Below, piece after piece: positions 37,837 through 43,569 of a stretch of 64,000 nt of DNA. The notes beneath the pieces were generated by a model. That model saw nothing but the letters and a program-made list of their open reading frames with translations. It was not told the origin of the DNA and made no database searches. Numbering within the stretch: the stretch's first letter is position 1; every line of letters starts with the position of its first letter. Origin of the DNA: an uncultured Pseudomonadales bacterium (GTDB lineage: Bacteria > Pseudomonadota > Gammaproteobacteria > Pseudomonadales > Cellvibrionaceae); assembly GCA_947487765.1 (NCBI GenBank), contig CANKXO010000001.1:1426001-1490000 (forward strand). Direction: 5' to 3'. The translations under genes were made by a program, and so were the position numbers.

Positions 37837-39102
37837 TCACTCTGTAATATCTACAAGCAATAGAGCAAATTCTGGATCTACCGATTCTGAAATAGGAATA
37901 CGCACGGTGTAACCTGAACCAGGAGCGACAGTGACTGGCTCACCGTCAAGGTTTTCCATCATTTCCAATGTAAAACGAACATCGCCTTTAGGCTGTATCA
38001 AAGTCAAAACATCCCCCACAGAAAATTTATTCTTAACCTCTATTTCCAGCATACCGTCACAATAATTAACGGCATCACCAACAAATTGTTGCCTACGAGG
38101 GCGAGAAGCACCCTCCTCGTAATTTTGTGTTTTTTGTGGAGGGTGGCGGCGGTAAAAGCCTTCTGTATAGCCACGATTGGATAACCCGTCTAACGCTATC
38201 AATAAGTCTTCTCTGAACGGCATACCCTCTTGCGCATCATTCAATGCCTGATGATAGAGCTGTGTTGCTCGCGCTGTGTAGAAGTAAGATTTAGTTCGCC
38301 CTTCAATTTTTAACGAGTCTATACCAATATCCATTAAACGCTGTACATGCTCGATGGCTCTCAAGTCTTTAGAATTCATAATATAGGTACCATGCTCATC
38401 TTCTTCCATGGGCATCATTTCACCAGGGCGAGTAGCCTCTTCAATCAATACCACATCACCGGTAATATTTTTTTCAGACTCATGAGTCTTATATTGCCAA
38501 CGACACGCATTAGTACAAGCTCCTTGATTTGCATCACGGTGATTAAAATAACCCGATAACAAACAACGCCCGGAAAAAGCAATACAAAGCGCGCCATGAA
38601 CAAACACTTCCAATTCAATATCAGGACAAGCCTGACGTATACTTTCAATCTCTTTGAGTGATAATTCTCGGGAGAGGATAATTCTCGATAGTCCTATGGA
38701 TTGCCAGAATTTCACTGCAGCGGAGTTTAATGTATTCGCTTGAACAGAAAGATGTATAGGTAGGTCCGGCCATTGCTCGCGCACTAACATAATTAAACCA
38801 GGGTCGGACATAATCAAAGCGTCTGGAGACATCTCAACAATCGGAGCAATATCGCGAATATAAGTTTTTATTTTATTGTCGTGAGGCAAAAGATTACTGG
38901 CAAGAAAAAATTTTTTCCCTCTTTCATGGGCATACTCTATACCCCTTTTAATATTATCCAGAGAAAATTCATTATTCCTTACCCGCAAGCTGTAGCGTGG
39001 TTGTCCGGCATAAACAGCATCAGCACCATAGGCAAAAGCATACCGTAGTGACTGCAACGTCCCAGCAGGAGCCAGCAACTCTGGCGTTGATAAAATCGAC
39101 AT
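37837..39102 (-). CDS. trhP: Peptidase-U32-family tRNA uridine-34 hydroxylase (TrhP/YegQ)
   Basis: A 421-residue U32-family protein. Landmarks: PELLAPAGTLQSLRYAFAYGADAVYAGQPRYSLRVRNN, the iron-sulfur-like cysteine set in HGALCIAFSGRCLLSGYFNH and GACTNACRWQYK, and YIMNSKDLRAIEHVQRLMDIGIDSLKIEGRTKS. E. coli YegQ (TrhP) uses prephenate in forming 5-hydroxyuridine at the tRNA wobble position; the N-terminus and length fit YegQ better than the longer RlhA. It is convergent with the GntR gene (15-base gap) and is the last chromosomal gene before the prophage. Confidence 0.9.
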   Translation of the reverse strand: MSILSTPELLAPAGTLQSLRYAFAYGADAVYAGQPRYSLRVRNNEFSLDNIKRGIEYAHERGKKFFLASNLLPHDNKIKTYIRDIAPIVEMSPDALIMSDPGLIMLVREQWPDLPIHLSVQANTLNSAAVKFWQSIGLSRIILSRELSLKEIESIRQACPDIELEVFVHGALCIAFSGRCLLSGYFNHRDANQGACTNACRWQYKTHESEKNITGDVVLIEEATRPGEMMPMEEDEHGTYIMNSKDLRAIEHVQRLMDIGIDSLKIEGRTKSYFYTARATQLYHQALNDAQEGMPFREDLLIALDGLSNRGYTEGFYRRHPPQKTQNYEEGASRPRRQQFVGDAVNYCDGMLEIEVKNKFSVGDVLTLIQPKGDVRFTLEMMENLDGEPVTVAPGSGYTVRIPISESVDPEFALLLVDITE

Positions 39103-39349
39103 AAACTAACCTTATTAGATTCAAAAGCCTTGTCAGCAACCATGCATTTCGCATAACTCACCGGACAAAAGAACCCGGCATAATGAGGGGCCTAAAATAA
39201 AAGAGTTTTGATTTGCATCATGAAAAGTAAAATCAACAGGCTTCAGGAGTAATCCTCAGAAGCGGTATAGCAGGACGAGAGAAAATTGAGAGGGTTACCC
39301 ATTTTTGGAACCCAAACAAAATATATTATCTATATTAAAGAGAAGAAAT
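39103..39349. other. Intergenic region left of the prophage attachment site
   Basis: About 250 bases between trhP and the tRNA-Gly 3' fragment. It should contain the trhP promoter. No gene or strong hairpin is seen; GGGTT and AACCC at 39,293-39,314 could pair weakly. Confidence 0.4.
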
Positions 39350-39374
39350 TGGAGCGGGAAACGAGGCTCGAACT
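39350..39374 (-). other. tRNA-Gly 3' end fragment: prophage attachment site (left junction)
   Basis: On the minus strand these 25 bases read as the T-arm half, acceptor strand and CCA of a tRNA-Gly of the GCC type: AGTTCGAGCCTCG followed by TTTCCCGCTCCA. This differs by one base from the E. coli tRNA-Gly(GCC) 3' end as I recall it. Bases further right do not continue the tRNA, so the gene is interrupted here. The displaced 3' end is on the chromosome side, and the intact tRNA should lie at the far right end of the prophage, outside the window. Confidence 0.82.
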
Positions 39375-39393
39375 AAAATAGAGCCACATTATG

Positions 39394-39488
39394 CCATCTC
39401 ATGCCTTTTAAGCTATTGATTTTAAAGGAAATAAAAAAATGAGATGGTTTTAATAATACAGAAATGCGAACAAAAGTGCGAACAAAAT
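39394..39488. repeat. Inverted and tandem repeats beside the attachment site
   Basis: CCATCTCAT at 39,394-39,402 is matched by its inverse ATGAGATGG at 39,439-39,447. A 12-base unit is repeated head to tail at 39,465-39,476 and 39,477-39,488 (TGCGAACAAAAG, TGCGAACAAAAT). Such repeats next to an attachment core are typical binding sites for integrase or excisionase. Function is inferred from position. Confidence 0.55.
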
Positions 39489-39515
39489 CACTCATAATCT
39501 CAGCATTATTAAACC

Positions 39516-39845
39516 TTAATTTGGCCTCGCAGCAGCCGCCAACAGTTGCCCAGCACGAGAGAAGCCAGGGAATATACTCGACAGCAAAACCACATGCTCC
39601 AACGACAACTGAAGCTCATCTTTGTGGACATCATTCTCCATAAGCCAGCCTAAAAAGTCGGCATTACCCTGAAGATCATCCGGGAAATTTTCGGATGCAT
39701 CGTTGACGCTGATCACCCTATTTAATGCGGCCTTATCAATACTACTTAGCGTACGAAATAACTCCATAGCCTCAGCTTTCTCGACAACATCAAGCGTTTC
39801 AATTTGAGCCAACAACTTTTCCATCATATCCATATCTAAAACCAT
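39516..39845 (-). CDS. Hypothetical protein, last gene of the Doc operon
   Basis: A 109-residue, mostly helical, acidic cytoplasmic protein (MEKLLAQIETLDVVEKAEAMELFRTL). I do not recognise it. Its ATG overlaps the end of the membrane-protein gene by ten bases and is preceded by GGGGAAA, the same ribosome-binding style as other genes in this arm. It is the fourth gene of a probable operon: basic small protein, Doc toxin, membrane protein, this protein. It may act with the membrane protein, for example in superinfection exclusion, but nothing in the sequence proves this. Confidence 0.7.
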   Translation of the reverse strand: MVLDMDMMEKLLAQIETLDVVEKAEAMELFRTLSSIDKAALNRVISVNDASENFPDDLQGNADFLGWLMENDVHKDELQLSLEHVVLLSSIFPGFSRAGQLLAAAARPN

Positions 39846-40096
39846 TTTCCCCAGTGACCCAACTCTTCAACACGGCTTACACCATTAAGCCCTATAAGCA
39901 CACCAAAGTAACAAGCAAAATGCACAAACATTACAATAGTAGCCAACGTTAAAAAGCCAAAAATAGCCAATAGAATACAACCAATAAAGCTGAAAATAGC
40001 CACCAAGCCAGACGCAATGACTAACCTACCCGGAGGATCATATCGCCAAAGCCAAAGAAACGCTATTACCGCCCTGCGAAAAATACCTCTATTCAT
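39836..40096 (-). CDS. Small two-helix membrane protein in the Doc operon
   Basis: An 86-residue protein with a basic N-terminus (MNRGIFRRAVIAFLWLWRYD) and two adjacent transmembrane helices (about 25-47 and 50-70), then a short tail. No homologue is recognised. It starts directly after the doc stop codon with no gap, so co-translation is likely. A holin role is conceivable from the two helices, but there is no endolysin next to it and it sits in the toxin operon. A membrane-located exclusion or effector role is equally possible. Confidence 0.7.
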   Translation of the reverse strand: MNRGIFRRAVIAFLWLWRYDPPGRLVIASGLVAIFSFIGCILLAIFGFLTLATIVMFVHFACYFGVLIGLNGVSRVEELGHWGKWF

Positions 40097-40495
40097 TTAA
40101 TCATTTACCCTTAATTTAGGCTCAATCCACTTAGAAAAAGTTTGGTAGCTAGTCTTACCGTCAGACAAGTTAACCATTTGATCGGCTATCTGGTCCTGAC
40201 CCACAATTAGGCTATAGCCATTCAAATCTAGAAAAGTCAGCATGCTCACCAAAGCTGTTCGCTTGTTACCATCATTAAACACATGACCTCTCGCAATAAC
40301 CTCTGCATAAAGAGCCGCCACCTGCTGTATGCTATCAAACTGAGTATAGGAAAGGTTTGAATGAATCCGTCCAACTAACGCATCCACGGAAAGATCTGGC
40401 CTTGAACCCTTCAGACCAGAATACTCCATTAGTATAGAATCATGTATAGCCCTGATCTCACTTGCACTGAGATGCAGAAGATTATCGATACTCAT
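40097..40495 (-). CDS. doc: Doc-type (Fic fold) toxin
   Basis: A 132-residue Fic/Doc protein. The signature HVFNDGNKRTALVSMLTFLDLNGY keeps the Doc form HxFx(N/D)(A/G)NKR, with Lys where AMP-transferring Fic proteins have Gly. Known Doc of phage P1 phosphorylates elongation factor Tu and stops translation. Other family blocks: LSASEIRAIHDSILMEY at the N-terminus and AALYAEVIARG. Its ATG overlaps the stop of the upstream 49-residue gene (TAATG), the usual antitoxin-toxin coupling. It probably stabilises the prophage or limits other phages. Confidence 0.9.
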   Translation of the reverse strand: MSIDNLLHLSASEIRAIHDSILMEYSGLKGSRPDLSVDALVGRIHSNLSYTQFDSIQQVAALYAEVIARGHVFNDGNKRTALVSMLTFLDLNGYSLIVGQDQIADQMVNLSDGKTSYQTFSKWIEPKLRVND

Positions 40496-40644
40496 TATCG
40501 ATTTTTGAGATTATCAAGAGCTTTAGCGTACTGAGCCTTAACTTTGTCAGCTGATTTTTTGACATCGCTTCGACTAGCGACTTTCACCGCTTTGCCAGCA
40601 ATCATTTGAGTTTTTACTGATTTTGAGGGTTTTACTGATTTCAT
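40495..40644 (-). CDS. Short basic protein, putative antitoxin of Doc
   Basis: A 49-residue protein (start MKSVKPSKSVKTQMIAGKAV, end AKALDNLKNR) read directly from the sequence. It has 13 lysines and a near-repeat KSVKPSKSVKT. It lacks the AbrB-like DNA-binding domain of the classic Phd antitoxin, which is about 70 residues. The location (upstream, one-base TAATG overlap with doc) is that of an antitoxin. The C-terminal helix (KSADKVKAQYAKALDNLKN) could be the part that neutralises Doc. A long palindrome lies 48 bases upstream. Assignment is by position. Confidence 0.72.
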   Translation of the reverse strand: MKSVKPSKSVKTQMIAGKAVKVASRSDVKKSADKVKAQYAKALDNLKNR

Positions 40645-40692
40645 AACACGAGATCCATTCAAGGTGCATCAAGCGCACCGACATGAGACCAA

Positions 40693-40721
40693 TTGTATTA
40701 TATTATTATAATATAATACAA
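40693..40721. promoter_or_regulatory. Palindromic operator/promoter of the Doc operon
   Basis: Perfect 12-base arms (TTGTATTATATT and its complement) around a 5-base AT centre, entirely A/T apart from one G/C pair. It lies 48-77 bases ahead of the antitoxin ATG and contains TATAAT-like hexamers on both strands, so the promoter and the operator probably coincide. Binding by the antitoxin-toxin complex is inferred. Confidence 0.65.
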
Positions 40722-40819
40722 ACCCAAGAATATTATTATTAGACAATACCAAGCATTATCCAATAAGCGCATTAATGTCACTAATTTCAACATTTTCAAT
40801 GCTTGAGGCTCGGCTTACT

Positions 40820-40939
40820 CTATTTAATTAACTTCCAGCCTTTAGGCTTATGCCTGAAAAAACGATTTAAGCTTCTAGTAAATTTTCTAAAGTCCTTTTT
40901 CTTTTGGCCTTTTTCGCTAAGCACTCTCTTTCCAGACAA
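40820..40939 (-). CDS. Small basic phage protein (39 residues, TTG start)
   Basis: Translation from TTG (complement 40,937-40,939) gives a 39-residue Lys/Arg-rich protein starting MSGKRVLSEKGQKKKDFRKF and ending RHKPKGWKLIK. The TTG is preceded by CTAGGGGAAACA, the same motif that precedes the other genes in this arm. A competing ATG frame of 31 codons exists at 40,966. The basic sequence suggests nucleic-acid binding. I do not recognise a family. Confidence 0.5.
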   Translation of the reverse strand: MSGKRVLSEKGQKKKDFRKFTRSLNRFFRHKPKGWKLIK

Positions 40940-40969
40940 AACTTGTTTCCCCTAGTTAAATTCATACGA

Positions 40970-41623
40970 TTAAGCAGCGCGCCCAATTAACTGACCATTA
41001 CTCTCAAACACTGCATTCGCAAACCCCATGGGCGTTGCACTTCTAATGTTATGCCTATTCGGACCCGGCGGGCACTTGTGAATTCTGTCATCAGGCGGCG
41101 GCAAGTCATCAAGCTGAAACTTATCAGGCATAACAAAACCATTACCAACCCAAAGACACGTTTTCTTCGTATAGTTATCTTCTCTACAATATCCTGTGAA
41201 ATATTCAGGACTAAAAGTGTAATCACACTTGCGCCAGTGACTCGCTATATTACTGACTGGATTTTCAATCAAATAAGGCGCACCACTCCATTCGCAAAAT
41301 TCAGCAGCAGTAGCAAACATTTCTATACTTGTCGCAAGCCTTCTCAAACCCTTTCCTTTGAACCACCTGGCACCGCTGACAGCCAAGTGATCACATGGAG
41401 GCCATGCGGCAACGAAGGCAATACGATTTTTTTCAAACGGTGGCAACCATATTCTTGTTAGATCGGCATTAACTTTTTTAAGAAACCCGCAATCCGTTAT
41501 ACCAAAATTATCATATGCCACGGGATGCTGTTGATCGACAATCCAACATTCATAACCAGCATCAATCCATGGCTTTGCCATATTTCCGCTGACATCAAAC
41601 AAAAAAATAGCAATATCTTTCAC
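40970..41623 (-). CDS. Phage C5-cytosine-methyltransferase-like protein
   Basis: A 217-residue protein with a compact C5-methyltransferase pattern. Motif I-like IFLFDVSGNMAKPWIDAGYE opens the protein. The catalytic Pro-Pro-Cys is in VAAWPPCDHLAVSGARWFKG (motif IV). The ENV-type motif VI appears as YLIENPVSNI. Motif X appears late as RSATPMGFANAVFESNG. A target-recognition domain is missing. The start is probably GTG. The product may methylate phage or host DNA with unusual specificity, or modify free pyrimidines. Related short forms occur in other phages. Confidence 0.72.
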   Translation of the reverse strand: MKDIAIFLFDVSGNMAKPWIDAGYECWIVDQQHPVAYDNFGITDCGFLKKVNADLTRIWLPPFEKNRIAFVAAWPPCDHLAVSGARWFKGKGLRRLATSIEMFATAAEFCEWSGAPYLIENPVSNIASHWRKCDYTFSPEYFTGYCREDNYTKKTCLWVGNGFVMPDKFQLDDLPPPDDRIHKCPPGPNRHNIRSATPMGFANAVFESNGQLIGRAA

Positions 41624-41668
41624 GCGCTACCCGCTTCTCCTAACCCAAAGCAATTTGTTTTGCTTCCC

Positions 41669-41950
41669 CTAATTAATATTCCAGAAATACTCGCTTAAAC
41701 CACCATCGAAAATTTGGTTTAATACTCCATGGAGATCATGAAACCCTGTTTTAACAACCAATTCATTAGCCTCGCCGACCTCTCCACAACAAAATATTTC
41801 AGCATCATCCAAACTCAATGTTGACGCCTGTCTATCAAGTTCTTGCCAGTCGTATCCCCAATCATCAGGAAAAACAATATCTTCCATTCTTTTCATAGGG
41901 ATACCGTTATCAATCGAGATTAGCCGGATTAAACCAAGCAAGCTTTTCAC
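41669..41950 (-). CDS. Hypothetical phage protein
   Basis: About 93 residues from a GTG at 41,950 (VKSLLGLIRLISIDNGIP; ends GLSEYFWNIN), which follows TTAGGGGGAAACA at a good distance. An upstream in-frame start at 41,974 would overlap the preceding gene. It is acidic, with a central YDWQELDRQASTLSLDDAEIF. No family recognised. It is one of a chain of small leftward genes between the recombinase region and the methyltransferase-like gene. Confidence 0.6.
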   Translation of the reverse strand: MKSLLGLIRLISIDNGIPMKRMEDIVFPDDWGYDWQELDRQASTLSLDDAEIFCCGEVGEANELVVKTGFHDLHGVLNQIFDGGLSEYFWNIN

Positions 41951-41963
41951 AATTTGTTTCCCC

Positions 41964-42194
41964 CTAAACAGCAACGACTTTATTCATAGATCTACTGGCC
42001 AACCGCTCCCGCAATTTAGAAATCAAATCACCCAGAGATGCATTGACACCGACACTAACAAATACATCATTATAGTTGCACTCAACACAACAGCCCAACC
42101 GCTGAGAAATTTCAATAAGCTGAACACAAGCATCCACCAAATCAACCCCGTTATCCAAGCGAACAGGAATAGACATATCTTTTAGAAAATCCAT
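41964..42194 (-). CDS. Hypothetical phage protein
   Basis: About 76 residues from the ATG at 42,194 (MDFLKDMSIPVRLDNGVDLV), with AGGGG seven bases upstream; an ATG one codon earlier is the alternative. The rest is amphipathic (ACVQLIEISQRLGCCVECNYND), with adjacent cysteines. No family recognised. It starts just after the upstream gene ends (42,205), in tight head-to-tail packing. Confidence 0.6.
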   Translation of the reverse strand: MDFLKDMSIPVRLDNGVDLVDACVQLIEISQRLGCCVECNYNDVFVSVGVNASLGDLISKLRERLASRSMNKVVAV

Positions 42195-42204
42195 CATGTT
42201 TCCC

Positions 42205-42387
42205 CTATACAGCTTCAATAGCTTCAAGAGCTTCCTGCAAACTATGAGCTTCTATAGCATCGATAATTTTCAGGTTTTGCTCTGCCTTGCCTTCAAAATA
42301 TCCTTTATTAAATTTATCTTTGGTAGCCTTTGCTTCACGCTCAAAGCATTTGGCCTGCTTTTTTAACTTTTCTAATAATGGCTTCAT
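42205..42387 (-). CDS. Small coiled-coil phage protein
   Basis: A 60-residue helical, charged protein (MKPLLEKLKKQAKCFEREAK, ending LEAIEAV). I start at the ATG 42,387, with GGG seven bases upstream. It is the first leftward gene from the regulatory gap at 42,388-42,479, divergent from the small HTH gene, and so may be the first product of a repressed early transcript. No family recognised. Confidence 0.6.
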   Translation of the reverse strand: MKPLLEKLKKQAKCFEREAKATKDKFNKGYFEGKAEQNLKIIDAIEAHSLQEALEAIEAV

Positions 42388-42430
42388 TTTAAATCCCAAC
42401 CTGATCTTATTTGCTTTTTGCCTTTGATAT

Positions 42431-42481
42431 ATGTCATTATATTAATTACATACACAATGTCAATAAATTAATTACACATAT
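42431..42481. promoter_or_regulatory. Tandem operator-like repeat between divergent phage genes
   Basis: Two 24-base copies, 27 bases apart, start ATGTCA and share ATTAATTACA (20 of 24 bases identical). The second copy runs into the start codon of the small HTH gene. The same gap must hold the promoter for the leftward small genes. Binding by the HTH protein is inferred. Confidence 0.6.
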
Positions 42482-42659
42482 GCAGAACAAATTACTAACG
42501 CCAGACGAAATTATTGACCTTGTTCTAAAGCATCTTGAGCTGGAAAACGACAACCAATTAGCCAAACATCTTGGCGTTGAGAGACAAATTATCCGACAGT
42601 ACCGCAATGGCAAAGGCAATAATATTAACTGTCGCCTATTTACAGCACTGCTGACCTAA
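42480..42659 (+). CDS. Small HTH (Xre/Cro-like) protein
   Basis: A 59-residue protein from the ATG at 42,480 (MQNKLLTPDEIIDLVLKHLE). It has a helix-turn-helix NDNQLAKHLGVERQIIRQYRNGKGNNI resembling the Xre/Cro type. It is the only rightward gene seen in the prophage and is divergent from the small leftward genes. It is probably a local repressor acting at the tandem repeats that overlap its own start. It is too short to be a full-length CI-type repressor with a cleavage domain. It is convergent with the recombinase gene. Confidence 0.65.
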   Translation: MQNKLLTPDEIIDLVLKHLELENDNQLAKHLGVERQIIRQYRNGKGNNINCRLFTALLT

Positions 42660-42663
42660 CGCT

Positions 42664-43425
42664 CTACAAACCTGCACCCTCAATATCTTCGGGAATCGAA
42701 TACAAAGCCTCCAAGGTTTTTCGAATACCATCATAGTCGGGATCAATATAACCATACGGCTCATCGTCAGTGCTGTGCCTCAGAAGCACACAAAGCAACT
42801 CCTCTGTTCCGCCACGCCTGGCAACTCTTGTTGCCAAAGTGCGCCTACCCGAATGAGTAGTAAAATCTTTTATGCCAGCATTTCTGCCCCACCTAGTGAC
42901 AACATGCTGGAGAGTGTCACAAGCCCAGTTTTCTGTATGCGTAACCTCTCCAGTTTTCTCGCTGGTGTACTTCCTTTTTTTCTTCTTTAATGAATACGGC
43001 TGCTTGTTTTCAGAGAGTATTAGCTTTGAATCTTTACGAAGTCCGCGATAATCATCAGAAGAAGGATGAGCCATCAGCAGCTTCTTATCGACACGATACT
43101 GAATATAATCCTCAAGAGCTGCAAGTAGCTTTTTTTGGTAAAAAAATACATGGCCAGCTTTGCCATTCTTACAAAACTTAGCAGGAATAATGACTTTATT
43201 TCTTAGTTTTCCGCTCTTCCACATTACATCCTTAATTTCAATAACAGCCACTTCAGTTATCCTGAAAGCAGCCCCAAATAACAGCCAGACAATCAACCGA
43301 TTTCTCTCAGGGTTTCGCGTATCACCTGCAACATAAAGCAACCTCTTAAACTCCCTAGGCGTCAAAACAGGAGCCTTCTTTACTTTTGAAGCTCTAAATC
43401 TTCTAATCGCTCTGGGCGTAGGCAT
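42664..43425 (-). CDS. int: Tyrosine recombinase (prophage integrase), short form
   Basis: A 253-residue site-specific recombinase. The catalytic domain begins near residue 20 (VLTPREFKRLLYVAGDTRNPERNR). It carries the catalytic Arg in FGAAFRITEVAVIEI, the HxxR-type motif in FTTHSGRRTLATRVARRGG, the second His region LLCVLLRHSTDDE and the tyrosine in YGYIDPDY. There is no room for the usual N-terminal core-binding and arm-binding domains, so it may use a minimal site or need a partner. It lies 3.3 kb from the attachment site, further than normal for an integrase. Confidence 0.88.
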   Translation of the reverse strand: MPTPRAIRRFRASKVKKAPVLTPREFKRLLYVAGDTRNPERNRLIVWLLFGAAFRITEVAVIEIKDVMWKSGKLRNKVIIPAKFCKNGKAGHVFFYQKKLLAALEDYIQYRVDKKLLMAHPSSDDYRGLRKDSKLILSENKQPYSLKKKKRKYTSEKTGEVTHTENWACDTLQHVVTRWGRNAGIKDFTTHSGRRTLATRVARRGGTEELLCVLLRHSTDDEPYGYIDPDYDGIRKTLEALYSIPEDIEGAGL

Positions 43426-43548
43426 AAGAAACTATCTCCGGACACTTTCCCCTAACATACACTCCTTTAATCACATCAGCAAAGAAATCTAATAAATAGG
43501 AACTTAGGGGACACGGGATAACGAGAAAAATAGAAAAAGAAGGGACAC

Positions 43549-43562
43549 CGCCATCCATGGCG
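43549..43562 (-). terminator. Possible weak terminator after the Ig-repeat gene
   Basis: CGCCAT and ATGGCG form a short perfect inverted repeat just past the stop codon at 43,570, followed on the minus strand by a pyrimidine-rich stretch. The stem is short and the T-run poor, so termination would be weak. Confidence 0.3.
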
Positions 43563-43569
43563 AAAAGAA

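Noticed and set aside
39350-39430. Possible intact tRNA gene
   Set aside because: Only the 3' 25 bases match; no anticodon or D arm follows to the right, so it is a fragment at an integration junction.
39836-40096. Holin
   Set aside because: Two helices fit, but no endolysin or spanin is adjacent and the gene is in the Doc operon, so the call is not supported.
40820-40969. Competing 31-codon frame from ATG at 40,966
   Set aside because: Its spacing from a ribosome-binding site is poor, whereas the TTG frame follows the arm-wide AGGGG motif and is longer.
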